Shown here: positions 27,401 through 35,763 of the stretch, one piece after another
Position numbering within the stretch: the first letter of the stretch is position 1
Layout: the number at the start of each line of letters is the position of its first letter
Source of the DNA: JAIVGV01 sp036389335
GTDB taxonomy: Bacteria; Acidobacteriota; Blastocatellia; Pyrinomonadales; Pyrinomonadaceae
Reading direction: 5' to 3'
NCBI GenBank assembly: GCA_036389335.1
Contig: DASVQC010000062.1
Span: 17,965 to 81,964 of the forward strand
Length of the DNA stretch: 64,000 bases
Program-made: the position numbers and the translations under genes
The notes under the pieces: generated by a model
Told to the model about the DNA's origin: nothing
The model's input: only the letters and a program-made list of their open reading frames with translations
Database searches by the model: none

Positions 27401-27844
27401 TATCTCGTTTAAGAGCACGTCGACGGCGCGCTCGGGCTGCTCGGCCAGCTCGGCCGGGGCCTGCTGCAAGTAGGAGAGCGTCGCGTCGCCGAAGCCGGGG
27501 ACGAGCTGCTTGATGCCGTGCGCGACGTAGCCGAGGAAGACCGAGGAGTCGGCGTCGGTGCGGTCGAGCTGGTACCAGACGAACTTGCGCGACTCGTTGC
27601 GCACGAAGTCGGCGACGAGCGTGGTCTTGCCCGAGCCGGCGGGCGCGGCGACTAAGGTGACGGGCTGTTCGAGGTTCGAGCGGAGCCGGTCGCTGAGGCG
27701 CGTGCGGTGGAGCAAGGCGGGCGTCGGGCGCGGCGGCAGCAGCTTCGTGCGCAGGAAGAAGGTGGGCGCGGAGGCTCCGCCCTCCGCCAGCGGGGGCAGC
27801 GGCGTGGTCTGGAGTTTTCCCGTGCGGCGCAGCCTGTTGCTCAT
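24470..27844 (-). CDS. MalT-like STAND ATPase regulator with wHTH-BTAD output (AfsR/SARP type)
   Basis: The 1124-residue protein begins with an NTPase domain like that of MalT: Walker A APAGSGKTT (67-75), Walker B IVFVLDDYHHL (156-166) and a DREELLFTDAETQELF region. A winged-helix-like linker leads to a long TPR-type helical array (about 420-830). The C-terminus (about 880-1124) is not the LuxR helix-turn-helix of MalT but an OmpR-like winged helix (TIRMLGPVEIYRDPARPL, then TTKRARDILCFIASR) plus the bacterial transcriptional activator domain. Such STAND proteins oligomerise on ligand and ATP binding and then activate transcription. Targets are unknown; neighbouring peptidase and S9 genes are candidates. 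A homologous short ATPase gene is directly upstream. Confidence 0.88.
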   Translation of the reverse strand: MSNRLRRTGKLQTTPLPPLAEGGASAPTFFLRTKLLPPRPTPALLHRTRLSDRLRSNLEQPVTLVAAPAGSGKTTLVADFVRNESRKFVWYQLDRTDADSSVFLGYVAHGIKQLVPGFGDATLSYLQQAPAELAEQPERAVDVLLNEILDLVDQQIVFVLDDYHHLGADTLVHRVVDRLLAYLPDVVHVIIISRDVPPLSLSRLRAHNALTIIDREELLFTDAETQELFRRVFDLELTPEQLHEYRERTHGWITALQLVRQVAQRHALARGGESPDLGEILRQSERDIFDYFAEEVFADEPRDVQQMLLRVSPLERIEPDACAVLYPQANCAALLPLLVRRNVFMTVASDERGEEYRLHPLFKDFLRRRLRAEAGQAGVAAEHARCAEYFASRRQWEQAIHHLHEAGEFTRSAALIAEHGGDWLAAGAFAPLVRFVEQLPEEAVEAHPRALFYRAEVARLRGRFEVADTHLRRAAKLLNKLGDKEGEAEALHSLATIARRRGDCAASFTHLDNALNLAAERSTVRVKVGNTRGLCYVALGEWTTAEGEFRDALQLAEGLNDKHYAHLIAHNLGLPAMIRGDFSEAMRWLRRMLSDGGQSKQGAKPVPQEAGAYLNLARCHLYRGDLAECERHLDRALELCHLFNLTSQRAEAFQTYGDLYRERGDVPRAEEFYKHAEQSYGEVGIDITRYELLEEKALLNLRKGDTGAARALLDRLIGARREAGDERGIQTASLALARVLLAQGQSEAARRELEPALAHFREHSLHYYEAQASLALAACDAEAGRDGAVVENLRRAVELASRYDYEYWLRREVTANPRLFSSTDARALLAPELAEQVSAALASSQAARTGVVSAAGASAFEPPASVAPKPSADLTIRMLGPVEIYRDPARPLAADAWTTKRARDILCFIASRRHRRASKDTIIDTFWGESDFEAVEKNFHPTVSHVRKALNSNQPVKQNFLVYRDGDYLLSQDFPYFIDTEEFDRLLAEGESARRAGDQGRFVECFERAVELYRGDFMQGSYDDWVEEQRAYYKEQHLRMLETLAVAAQKSEDWPRSLKLAQRILAEDQFREDVHCMIMRAGAALGNRAAVKDQYESLRKLLRKELGVEPAAETQKVFKQLMSD

Positions 27845-27974
27845 CGGTCAGCCAAGACGGGGGCGGGGAGACTCTCGGTAGAAGGGGTCTCCCGCGGCGC
27901 GTGCGACGAGCGCGCGTCTGAACACAGAAGGGCGAGGTTAACTACACGGACGCGGGGCAATCGACCGGGCGGGC

Positions 27975-28823
27975 TCAAGCCGCCGAAGACTTCTGCGTGT
28001 AGCCTTTGACGAGCCGGAGCTGCGCGCCCGCCTGCTGCTGCTGCGAGTCGGGCGCGCGGCTGTCGATCATGACGGCGACGGTGCGCGCCTCCGACGCCTC
28101 CTGCTCGGCGCGCGTCTGGCCGCCGCGGGCGAGCGCGTCGAGGGCGGCGGCGCGGCCCCACGTCTCGGCGAGCGCCTGCGCGGCGAGCTTCGTCGGCAGG
28201 TTGTAGCTCGTAAAGAGCTGCTCCGCCTCGGCGCGCGTGAAGGCGAGCGCCTGCTCCTCGATCACGCGCAGCGTCTGCTTCGAGCGCATCCGCCAGAGCG
28301 GCGCGGGCGGCAGCGTGCGCCCGATCAGGATCATGTGCGTCTCCGCCGGCAGCAGCGGCAGCAGCCGCGCGAAGAACGGCACCACCCACTCGGCATCATA
28401 TACCAGATGCAGATCGTCGACGACAATGAGGAGCGGCTCGCTCGCTTCGAGCATCGTCATCTCGTAGACGAACGACTCGGCGACGAGCACGGCGTCGCGC
28501 TCGGACGCGCCCGCGCTCAGCAGCGCCAGCGTCTTGCGACCGAAGCCGGGGTGCTGCGCGCGCACCGCGGCGATGAGGTATTGCAGGAACGCCCGCATCT
28601 CGACTTCGGGCGCGTCCACCTTGTACCACGCGACGCGCCTCCCGCAGCGGCCCGCGAAGTCGAGCGTCAGGAGCGTCTTGCCCGCGCCCGTGCGACCGGC
28701 GATGACGGTCGAGTTGCAGCAGTCCATGCTCTCCTTGAGGACTTCGAGCAGGCGCGGGCGTGAGACGCGGGGCGCGTCGGGCGGCATCGTGATTTTGTCG
28801 AGGATCAAACTGATTCTTCTCAC
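27975..28823 (-). CDS. stand-alone MalT-like P-loop NTPase domain protein
   Basis: This 282-residue protein matches only the NTPase part of its downstream neighbour: Walker A GRTGAGKT (43-50), a VAWYKVDAPEVEMRAFLQYL segment parallel to VWYQLDRTDADSSVFLGYV, Walker B LLIVVDDLHLVY (131-142), and EQALAFTRAEAEQLFTSYNL parallel to the MalT-type sensor. The TPR array and DNA-binding output are absent; the C-terminus is a short Gln/Ala-rich tail. It is either a remnant of a duplicated regulator or a dominant partner that joins the oligomer of the full-length protein. The start is a GTG at 28823; ATG 28787 is an alternative. It precedes the large regulator by 130 bp. Confidence 0.8.
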   Translation of the reverse strand: MRRISLILDKITMPPDAPRVSRPRLLEVLKESMDCCNSTVIAGRTGAGKTLLTLDFAGRCGRRVAWYKVDAPEVEMRAFLQYLIAAVRAQHPGFGRKTLALLSAGASERDAVLVAESFVYEMTMLEASEPLLIVVDDLHLVYDAEWVVPFFARLLPLLPAETHMILIGRTLPPAPLWRMRSKQTLRVIEEQALAFTRAEAEQLFTSYNLPTKLAAQALAETWGRAAALDALARGGQTRAEQEASEARTVAVMIDSRAPDSQQQQAGAQLRLVKGYTQKSSAA

Positions 28824-29244
28824 TCTCTACGCTCGCGAGCGTTCCCGCTGACGGTCGTGCGCCGTGTGCCGGGGGCAAGCCGCAGCCGCGCGTGAGGGCT
28901 GTCGAGCCGAAGGCCCGTCGCACGTCCTGTCAAACCGGAGCCGGGTGGGCGCGTTCGACCCGCGCCGCCCGACTTCAGAGGCAGTGTGCGCCCCCGCCCT
29001 TGAGGAATTCTTGAGTATTGCGCGCCGCACCCGCGGGGCGTCGGCTGCCGGGCGCGGGGCGGGCCGCGCAAGTCGTTTGCCACCGCCGACTTAAGCCTGC
29101 CCGGGCGGGAACTTTCGCCCCCGGCGCATCGTCTAAAAGCAAGCCGCTTACAACTCTTTAGCAACACGCCGGGCCCCGCACTCTTTCGGTAACGACTGTC
29201 GCGTGGCGGTCGCCCGGTTCGGGGTCGGGTGCGATAGAAAGGCG

Positions 29245-29392
29245 TTCACCGCGGAGGCGCGAGTCGAACGACGAAGCAGGAACGAGGAACGATTAAGTTA
29301 AGAGCATTCCTCTTCAGTTCGTCGCTCATCGTTCAGACTTCGTCTTTCACCTCCGCGCCCCCTGCGCGTCTCTCTCTGCGCCCCCGCGGCGA
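29245..29392. repeat. nested inverted repeat R5 in a 697-bp gene-free region
   Basis: Outer arms TTCACCGCGGAGGCGC and GCGCCCCCGCGGCGAA enclose degenerate inner arms (GAACGACGAAGCAGGAACGA against words such as TCGTCGCTCATCGTTCAGAC). Internally it repeats modules seen in R1, R4 and R6. It lies in the divergent region between the ATPase gene (starting 28823) and the S9 gene (starting 29521). The rest of that 697-bp gap (28824-29244 and 29393-29520) shows no convincing gene or RNA. Confidence 0.78.
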
Positions 29393-29520
29393 ATCTCCCT
29401 CACGCCGCCACTCAAGAAGATCGGGACGGGCCGCGACTATGTGCGCGGGCTTCTTGGCAGCGGGGCGCTTTTCGTTCATGATGGCCGAAATTTTCCGGGC
29501 GGACGCCGAAGGAGCAGAGC

Positions 29521-31506
29521 ATGGCAGGGCAAAAAATCGCGCCTTACGGATCGTGGGAGTCGCCGATCACGTCCGATCTCATCGTGCGGGGCTCGGTCGG
29601 GCTCACGCTGCCGATGGCCGACGGCGCGGACGTGTACTGGACTGAGGTGCGCCCGCAGGAGGACGGGCGCAGCGTCGTCGTGAAACTCGAAGGCGGCGCG
29701 CGGCGCGACCTCGTGCCCCCGCCCTTCAACGCGCGCACCCGCGTGCACGAGTACGGCGGCGGCGACTACGCCGTCCACCGCGGCGTGCTCTACTTCTCGA
29801 ACTTCTCCGACCAGCGGCTCTACCGCGTCGCCCCCGCCGACCCCGCGCCCGTCGCGCTCACGCCGGAGTCGGGCTCGCAGTTGCGCTACGGCGACATGAC
29901 TTTCGACGCGGCGCGCGAACGGCTCGTCGGCGTCCGCGAAGACCACGCCGCGGGCGGGCACGAGCCCGCGAACGCGCTCGTCGCCGTCCGGCTCGGCGCG
30001 GGCGCGCAAGGCGACCCCGGCGAAGTGCTGGCCGAGGGTTACGACTTCTATTCCTCGGCGCGCGTGAGCCCGGACGGGAGGCATCTCGCGTGGCTCGCGT
30101 GGCGTCACCCGAACATGCCGTGGGACGGGACGGAGCTGTGGGTCGGAGAGTTCGACGCCGCGGGCCAGATCGCGCGCTCGCGCCGCGTCGCGGGCGGCGC
30201 GGACGAGTCGATCTTCCAGCCCGAATGGTCGCCCGCGGGCGCGCTCCACTTCGTCTCGGATCGCAGCGGCTGGTGGAACATCTACCGCGCGTCGCCGGGC
30301 GGCGATCTCGCCGACGGGGAGAAGCGGATCGAGGTCGAAAACCTGTGCCCCCTCGAAGCCGAGTTCGGCGAGCCGCAGTGGGGCTTGGGCGTGGGCACTT
30401 ACGCCTTCACGTCCGACCGGGAGATCGTCTGCGCCTTCCGCGAGCGCGGCGTCTCGCGCCTCGGCGTGTTGGACACGCGGGCGAAAAATTTGCGCCGCGT
30501 CGAGTCGTCTTACGAGGACATCACCTACGTGCGCGCGTCGGTCGAGACGAAACGCGCGGTCTTCCGCGCGGGCTCGCCCACGCTGGGCGCGTCCGTCGTC
30601 GAGTTCGATCCCGCGACCGGCGAGTTCAAGACCCTGCGCCGCTCAAGCGATCTAGAGCTAGACGAGGGCTACCTCTCCGCCGCGCAGGCCGTGGAGTTCC
30701 CGACCGAGAACGGGCTGACCGCGCACGCCTTCTACTACCCGCCGCGCAACCGCGATTTCGCCGCGCCGGAGGGCGAGCGCCCGCCGCTCCTTGTCAAGAG
30801 CCACGGCGGGCCGACCGCCGCCGCCGTGACGACGCGCAACCTCAACATCCTCTACTGGACGAGCCGCGGCTTCGCCGTCCTCGACGTGAACTACGGCGGC
30901 TCGACCGGCTACGGGCGCGCCTACCGCGAGCGCCTGAAGGGGACGTGGGGGGTGGTGGACGTTGACGACTGCGTGAACGCGGCGCGCTACCTCGTCGGGC
31001 GCGGGCTGGCCGACGGCGAGCGCTGCGTCATCGACGGCGGGAGCGCGGGCGGCTACACGACGCTCGCCGCGCTCGTCTTCCGCAAGCAGTTCAAGGCGGG
31101 CGCGAGCCACTACGGCGTCTCAGACCTCGGCGCGCTCGTGCGCGACACGCACAAGTTCGAGTCGCGCTACCTCGACGGCCTGATCGCGCCCTACCCCGAG
31201 CGCGAAGACATTTATCGCGCGCGCTCGCCGATCAACTTCACGGACGGGCTCTCGTGCCCCGTAATTTTCTTCCAAGGGCTAGAGGACAAGGTCGTGCCGC
31301 CGAATCAGGCGGAGATGATGGTCGAGGCCCTGCGCCGCAAAGGCTTGCCCGTCGCCTACGTCGCCTTCCCCGGCGAGCAGCACGGCTTCCGCCGCGCCGA
31401 GAACATCAAGCGCGCCCTCGACGGCGAACTCTACTTCTACTCGCGCGTCTTCGGCTTCGAGTTGGCGGGCGAGATCGAGCCCGTGCCCATCGAGAATCTG
31501 GATTAG
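29521..31506 (+). CDS. S9 prolyl-oligopeptidase-family serine peptidase, cytoplasmic
   Basis: The 661-residue protein has a beta-propeller (about 30-390) and an alpha/beta-hydrolase domain with Ser508 in GGSAGGY, Asp589 in GLEDKVVP and His621 in GEQHGFRR. This is the acylaminoacyl-peptidase/dipeptidyl-peptidase (S9C-like) type, cutting short peptides. No signal peptide is present, so unlike its neighbour at 33.3 kb it should act in the cytoplasm on imported peptides. ATG 29521 has AAGGAG 7 nt upstream. Its TAG stop lies inside the first word of repeat R7. Confidence 0.92.
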   Translation: MAGQKIAPYGSWESPITSDLIVRGSVGLTLPMADGADVYWTEVRPQEDGRSVVVKLEGGARRDLVPPPFNARTRVHEYGGGDYAVHRGVLYFSNFSDQRLYRVAPADPAPVALTPESGSQLRYGDMTFDAARERLVGVREDHAAGGHEPANALVAVRLGAGAQGDPGEVLAEGYDFYSSARVSPDGRHLAWLAWRHPNMPWDGTELWVGEFDAAGQIARSRRVAGGADESIFQPEWSPAGALHFVSDRSGWWNIYRASPGGDLADGEKRIEVENLCPLEAEFGEPQWGLGVGTYAFTSDREIVCAFRERGVSRLGVLDTRAKNLRRVESSYEDITYVRASVETKRAVFRAGSPTLGASVVEFDPATGEFKTLRRSSDLELDEGYLSAAQAVEFPTENGLTAHAFYYPPRNRDFAAPEGERPPLLVKSHGGPTAAAVTTRNLNILYWTSRGFAVLDVNYGGSTGYGRAYRERLKGTWGVVDVDDCVNAARYLVGRGLADGERCVIDGGSAGGYTTLAALVFRKQFKAGASHYGVSDLGALVRDTHKFESRYLDGLIAPYPEREDIYRARSPINFTDGLSCPVIFFQGLEDKVVPPNQAEMMVEALRRKGLPVAYVAFPGEQHGFRRAENIKRALDGELYFYSRVFGFELAGEIEPVPIENLD

Positions 31507-31536
31507 CTGTTAGCGATTAGCTGTTAGCGATTAGCC
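31501..31536. repeat. 14-bp tandem repeat R7 (GATTAGCTGTTAGC)
   Basis: Two and a half copies of a 14-bp unit (two GTTAGCT-type heptads) begin within the last codons of the S9 gene and provide its TAG stop. Unlike most other elements no inverted second arm is present before the next gene. Similar words form hairpins at 56.7, 57.7 and 63.8 kb. Confidence 0.85.
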
Positions 31537-31577
31537 AAACCGAAATCTTGCCACAACACGCTTCTCGGAGACCCTCC

Positions 31578-32924
31578 ATGAAGAGATCGTCGTGCGCCCG
31601 TTTGCTCTGCTTGCTCTGCCTCGCCCTCGCCTTTCCCCTCCAACTATACGCGCAGGCGGCAGACCCCGCGCTCCTATCGGAGATCAACCGCATCAGGGCG
31701 GTCGATAACCACGCGCACGTGCCGAAGGTCGTCGCGGAGGGCGAGCGGGCCGACGAAGAGTTCGACGCGCTGCCGTGCCCGCCCGAGCCGGACGCCGTGG
31801 CGTTCGCGCGCGCGCTGCCGAGTAACCCCGAGTTCGTCGCCGCGTGGCGCGCGCTCTACGGCTACGATCACTCGGACATGGGCGAGGCGCACGTGCGCGA
31901 GCTGGTCGAGCGGAAGCGGCGCGTGAGGCGCGACGAGGGCGACCGCTACCCGGCGTGGGTCTTGGACAAGCTCGGCATCGACGTGATGCTCGCCAACCGC
32001 ATCGCGATGGGGCGCGGCCTCGACGCGGCGCGCTTCCGCTGGGTCCCGTACGACGACGCGCTGCTGTTCCCGCTCGACAACGCGGGGCTCAAGCGCGTGA
32101 ACGCGAACCGCGCCTACTTCTTCGCGCGCGAGGAGAATCTGCTCCGCCGCTACCTCTCCGAGTCGCGCGCCGCGCGCCGCCCCGCGACGCTCGCGCAGTA
32201 TTTATCGCTCGTCGTCACGCCGACGCTCGAACGCCAGCGCCGGGGCGGCGCGGTCGCCGTCAAGTTCGAGGCGGCGTACCTGCGCGCGCTCGACTTCGAC
32301 GACGCCGCGCAGCCGGAAGCCGCGCGCGTCTACGCCCGGTACGCGCGCGGCGGCGAGCCGCCCGCCGCCGACTACAAGACGCTGCAAGATTTCCTCTTCC
32401 GCTACGTCGCGCGCGAGGCGGGGCGGCTCGGCCTAGCGATTCACATCCACACGGGCAACGGCTGCGGGAACTTTTTCGTCCTGCGCGGCAGCGACCCCGT
32501 CCTGCTCGAACCCGCGATCAACGATCCGACGCTGCGCAAAACGACCTTCGTGCTCGTCCACGGCGGAGAGCCCTTCACCGAGCAGGCGGCGTTCCTGCTC
32601 GGCAAGCCGAACGTCTACGCGGACTTCTCCGCGCAGACCTTCCTCTTCTCGCCGCGCGTGCTCTCGGACACGCTGCGCTACTGGCTGACGCTCTACCCGG
32701 ACAAAGTCCTGTTCGGCACGGACCTCTTCCCCGGCTCGCCCGAGATCGACTGGGAGGAGTACGGCTGGCAGACGACGACGACCGCGCGCCACGCCCTCGC
32801 CATCGCCCTCACCGGCATGGTGCGCGACGAAGAGATCACGCGCGAGCGCGCCGCGGAGATCGCGCGGCTGGTGATGAGGGAGAACGCGCTGAAGCTCTAC
32901 GGACTCGAAGGGGCGAGGAAGTGA
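31578..32924 (+). CDS. secreted amidohydrolase-family (amidohydrolase 2) metal-dependent hydrolase
   Basis: The 448-residue protein has a signal peptide (MKRSSCARLLCLLCLALAFP) and then a TIM-barrel of the amidohydrolase-2 type. Likely metal ligands are the HxH of VDNHAHV near residue 40, His in IHIHTGNG, His in VLVHGGEP and Asp in LFGTDLFPG. The family decarboxylates or hydrolyses small organic substrates; the substrate here cannot be told, and export is unusual for the family. ATG 31578 has GGAG 7 nt upstream and opens the signal peptide; an upstream TTG start is unlikely. It follows the S9 gene by 71 bp on the same strand and may be co-transcribed, apart from repeat R7 between them. Confidence 0.88.
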   Translation: MKRSSCARLLCLLCLALAFPLQLYAQAADPALLSEINRIRAVDNHAHVPKVVAEGERADEEFDALPCPPEPDAVAFARALPSNPEFVAAWRALYGYDHSDMGEAHVRELVERKRRVRRDEGDRYPAWVLDKLGIDVMLANRIAMGRGLDAARFRWVPYDDALLFPLDNAGLKRVNANRAYFFAREENLLRRYLSESRAARRPATLAQYLSLVVTPTLERQRRGGAVAVKFEAAYLRALDFDDAAQPEAARVYARYARGGEPPAADYKTLQDFLFRYVAREAGRLGLAIHIHTGNGCGNFFVLRGSDPVLLEPAINDPTLRKTTFVLVHGGEPFTEQAAFLLGKPNVYADFSAQTFLFSPRVLSDTLRYWLTLYPDKVLFGTDLFPGSPEIDWEEYGWQTTTTARHALAIALTGMVRDEEITRERAAEIARLVMRENALKLYGLEGARK

Positions 32925-32940
32925 AGATTCGATCCTTGCA

Positions 32941-33211
32941 GCCCGCGCGGGCGGGCGACAGAGGGTGGCCGCGGGCGTCAGCCCGCGGACATGGCTCGTT
33001 TCATTTAACGAGAGCCCCTGAGAGGGGCGACAGAGAGCAGCCCACGGCGCGAGCCGTGGGAATAGAGCCGCGTAAAAGATGAGAGCCCCCGAAAGGGGCG
33101 ACAGAAGATCGCGATCTTCTGTCGCCCCTTTCGGGGGCTCTCGGCGAATCAAACCCGCGACTTCCACGGGCTGACGCCCGCGGCTACTCTCTTTCGCCCC
33201 TCGCGGGGCCG
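32941..33211. repeat. nested inverted-repeat block R16 between convergent genes
   Basis: GTGGCCGCGGGCGTCAGCCC near 32966 pairs with GGGCTGACGCCCGCGGCTAC near 33169. Inside lie two copies of a GAGAGCCCCYGARAGGGGCG motif (33011 and 33081), a CCCACGGCGCGAGCCGTGGG hairpin (33041-33060) and the 62-bp palindrome listed separately. It nearly fills the 371-bp gap between the amidohydrolase (plus) and an S9 gene (minus). The remaining 33212-33295 shows no gene. Confidence 0.8.
33081..33142. repeat. 62-bp perfect palindrome
   Basis: 31 nt on each side of 33111/33112 match as exact reverse complements with no spacer. The arms begin GAGAGCCCCCGAAAGGGGCG and the centre reads AGATCGCGATCT. Each arm also contains its own small CCCC/GGGG hairpin. 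It can act as a bidirectional terminator or extrude as a cruciform. Confidence 0.95.
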
Positions 33212-33295
33212 TCGATCTATTTCGTCATCGGCGTCGCGGCTGCCGATCCATTTCGTGGCCGGCGTCGCCTTCACCGCGCCTTCAATTGACTGTCT

Positions 33296-35371
33296 TCACG
33301 CGCCGCCCTTCAGGTGCTTGTCGAGCCAGTCGAGGACGGTCTCGTGCCAGAAGCGCGAGTTCTGCGGCTTGAGAATCCAGTGGCCCTCGTCGGGGAAGAC
33401 GACGAGCTTGGATTCGACGCCGCGCTTCTGCAGGGCGGTGTAGAGTTGCAAACTCTGATCGACGGGCACGCGGAAGTCGATCTCGCCCTGCGTGACGAGC
33501 GTCGGCGTGTCGAAGTTCTTGACGAACCTGTTCGGCGACCACCTCTCGTAAAGCTCCGGGTTGTCCCACGGCGTGCCCTTGAACTCCCACTCGGGGAACC
33601 ACAATTCCTCGGTCACGCCGTACATGCTCGCGAGGTTGTAGACGCCCGCGTGCGTGACGAAGACGCGGAAGTGCGCGCGGCGGTCGTTGTTGTGGCCGAG
33701 CAGCCAGTCGATCATGTAGCCGCCGTAGCTGGCCCCCGCCGCGCCGATGCGCTCGCGATCCACGTTGTAGTTGGCAAGGACGTGCGCGACGCCGTTCATG
33801 ATGTCGTCAACCACCTTGCCGCCCCAGTCGCCGGAGATTTCGTTGGTGAACTGCTGCCCGTAGCCGGTCGAGCCGCGCGGGTTCGGCATGAAGACGGCGT
33901 AGCCCTGCGAGACGTAAATCTGCGGGTTCCAGCGGAAGCTCCACGCGTCGCCCCACGCCCCCTGCGGCCCGCCGTGGATGAGGACGACGAGCGGGACTTT
34001 CGCGCCGCTCGCGGAGTAGTTCTGCGGCTTGAAGAACCAGCCCGAGACCTTCGCGTTCGCGCCGCCCGTCCACGTCAGCTCCTCTGCGGGCGGCAGGTAG
34101 AAGCCCGCGAGGAAGGCGTCGTTCTCCTTCGTCACGCGCGTGACGCCCGCCGCCCCGCCGGCCACACTCGTCGGCGAGGCGAGGCGCGCGGCGTAAATCT
34201 CGGTCGGCATCGTCGCCGACGAGCGCGAGAAGACGAGCGTCTTGCCGTCCGCCGAGACGTTCAAGCTGTCGTTCTCGCCCTCGATCAATTTCGCGGCCCG
34301 ACCGTCGGCGAGCGAGACGGCGTAGACGGGCGCGCGGCCTCGCTCGCCCGAAGTGAAGTAGATGTGCCTGCCGTCCGCCGAGAAGGTGAAGCTATCGACG
34401 TAGTTGTCGAAGTTGCTCAAAAGCTCGCGCGAGCGGTTCTGCTGGCGGTCGTAGAGCATCAGCCGCCAGCGGTCGCTCTCGAACCCGGCGGTCTGTTGCG
34501 AGCGGTAGGCGATGTAGCGGCCGTCCGGAGAGTACTGCGGCGACTGATCCGAGCCCTTGTTGTCGCCCGTGATGCGCCGCGCCTCGCCGCCCGCGACCGG
34601 GACGACGAAGATGTCGTTGTTCGTCGAGGTCGCGCCCACCTTGTCGGTGTTGCGCGCAAACGCCAGCTCCTTCGAGTCGGGCGAGAAGGCGTAGTCGGTG
34701 GGGCCGCCCAGAGAGAACGGCGGGGCGTCGTAGTCGCCCGGCGTCAAGTCGCGCGCCGCGCCGCCCGCCGCCGGGACGATCAGGACGTGCGTGCGCTTGT
34801 TGCCCTTCCACGCCGTCCAGTGGCGGTAGAGCAGCGAGCCCTCGACGACGTGCGCCTTGACCTTGTTGGCCTCGGCCTGCTCGTCGCGCTGCTTGTTGCA
34901 GGCGTCGTCGGCGCAGTCGGGGTAGACGTCGGAGACGAAGGCGAGCCAGCGACCGTCGGGCGAGACGACCGGATCGCCCGCGCCGGTCGAGACGTTCGTG
35001 ACCTGCCTGTCCTGGCCCGTGCCGACTTCGAGCGCGTGGAGTTGATCGCCCGTCACGTAGTAGATCGTCTTGCCGTCGGGCGACCAGCGGGGCGTCGACG
35101 CCGACGCCGCGCCGCTCGTCAACTGCTTCGGCTGCCCGCCTTCGACCGCGACGAGGTAGAGCTGCGTGCGGCTGCGGTTCGCCTCCACGTCGGGGACGGC
35201 GACTTGGTAAGCGATCCAGCGACCGTCGGGCGAGAGCTGCGGGTCGCCGACGCGGCGCACTTTGAGCAGATCGCCGACGGTGAGCGGCTGCTTGGCCGTC
35301 TGCGCATGGATCGACGCAGCCGCGCAGACGGCGAGCGCGAGCGCGAACAGAGGGGTGAGCGAACGTCTCAT
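33296..35371 (-). CDS. secreted S9 dipeptidyl/acylaminoacyl-peptidase-like serine peptidase
   Basis: The 691-residue protein has a signal peptide (MRRSLTPLFALALAVCAAAS), a WD40-like/TolB-like beta-propeller with repeated SPDGR/SPDGK motifs (about 30-400), and a hydrolase domain with Ser548 (GASYGGY), Asp632 (GEIDFRVP) and His664 (DEGHWI). The GxSYGG nucleophile elbow is typical of S9B/S9C exported peptidases that release dipeptides or acylated residues from peptide N-termini. It is convergent with the amidohydrolase and divergent from the glucose-dehydrogenase-like gene. Together with the M1, M36 and S8 enzymes it completes a set of external protein-degrading activities. Confidence 0.93.
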   Translation of the reverse strand: MRRSLTPLFALALAVCAAASIHAQTAKQPLTVGDLLKVRRVGDPQLSPDGRWIAYQVAVPDVEANRSRTQLYLVAVEGGQPKQLTSGAASASTPRWSPDGKTIYYVTGDQLHALEVGTGQDRQVTNVSTGAGDPVVSPDGRWLAFVSDVYPDCADDACNKQRDEQAEANKVKAHVVEGSLLYRHWTAWKGNKRTHVLIVPAAGGAARDLTPGDYDAPPFSLGGPTDYAFSPDSKELAFARNTDKVGATSTNNDIFVVPVAGGEARRITGDNKGSDQSPQYSPDGRYIAYRSQQTAGFESDRWRLMLYDRQQNRSRELLSNFDNYVDSFTFSADGRHIYFTSGERGRAPVYAVSLADGRAAKLIEGENDSLNVSADGKTLVFSRSSATMPTEIYAARLASPTSVAGGAAGVTRVTKENDAFLAGFYLPPAEELTWTGGANAKVSGWFFKPQNYSASGAKVPLVVLIHGGPQGAWGDAWSFRWNPQIYVSQGYAVFMPNPRGSTGYGQQFTNEISGDWGGKVVDDIMNGVAHVLANYNVDRERIGAAGASYGGYMIDWLLGHNNDRRAHFRVFVTHAGVYNLASMYGVTEELWFPEWEFKGTPWDNPELYERWSPNRFVKNFDTPTLVTQGEIDFRVPVDQSLQLYTALQKRGVESKLVVFPDEGHWILKPQNSRFWHETVLDWLDKHLKGGA

Positions 35372-35474
35372 GGAAGCCTCCTCGGGTGACGCATCTGAAT
35401 TGTGCTTGGGAGATGAACGGTCGTGAGGGAATTTAACACAGAACCCGCGCCGGCGGAGAGCCGCGGACGAGGGC

Positions 35475-35600
35475 CGAATGACGAATGACGGGTGCGGGAT
35501 GACGAATGAAAGACGTCTGTTTTAATTCACCATCCCGCACCCGTCATTCGTCGTCCTACTCTCCGCGCCCCCTCCGCGCCCCTCGTGCCTGCGCGGCGAA
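35475..35600. repeat. inverted repeat R6 with GAATGACG heptads plus tail module
   Basis: GACGAATGACGGGTGCGGGA on the left pairs exactly with TCCCGCACCCGTCATTCGTC on the right, with weaker GAATGAAA/TTTAATTC pairing inside. The tail (about 35557-35600) reads CTCTCCGCGCCCCCTCCGCG and ends GCGCGGCGAATCC, the module shared by R1 and R3-R5. It lies in the 392-bp divergent region between the S9 and glucose-dehydrogenase-like genes; nothing else is evident there. Confidence 0.87.
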
Positions 35601-35763
35601 TCCGCCCCGCGCCGCACTCAGGATCGCGCCGACTCTACCCGCGGCGGTTTCGTCTTGACGCTCGCCCGCGCGGCTACGATAATCGCGCCCGAAGGTTAAA
35701 GCAGTCGCCCCCCGACGACGGCATCCTCCTCGGCGTCGAAATTCTTTCTCAAGGGCTTTTCCG

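Noticed and set aside
28820..29167. Frames upstream of the short ATPase gene
   Set aside because: They have no ribosome-binding site or recognisable domain and an Arg/Gly/Pro composition typical of random high-GC DNA.
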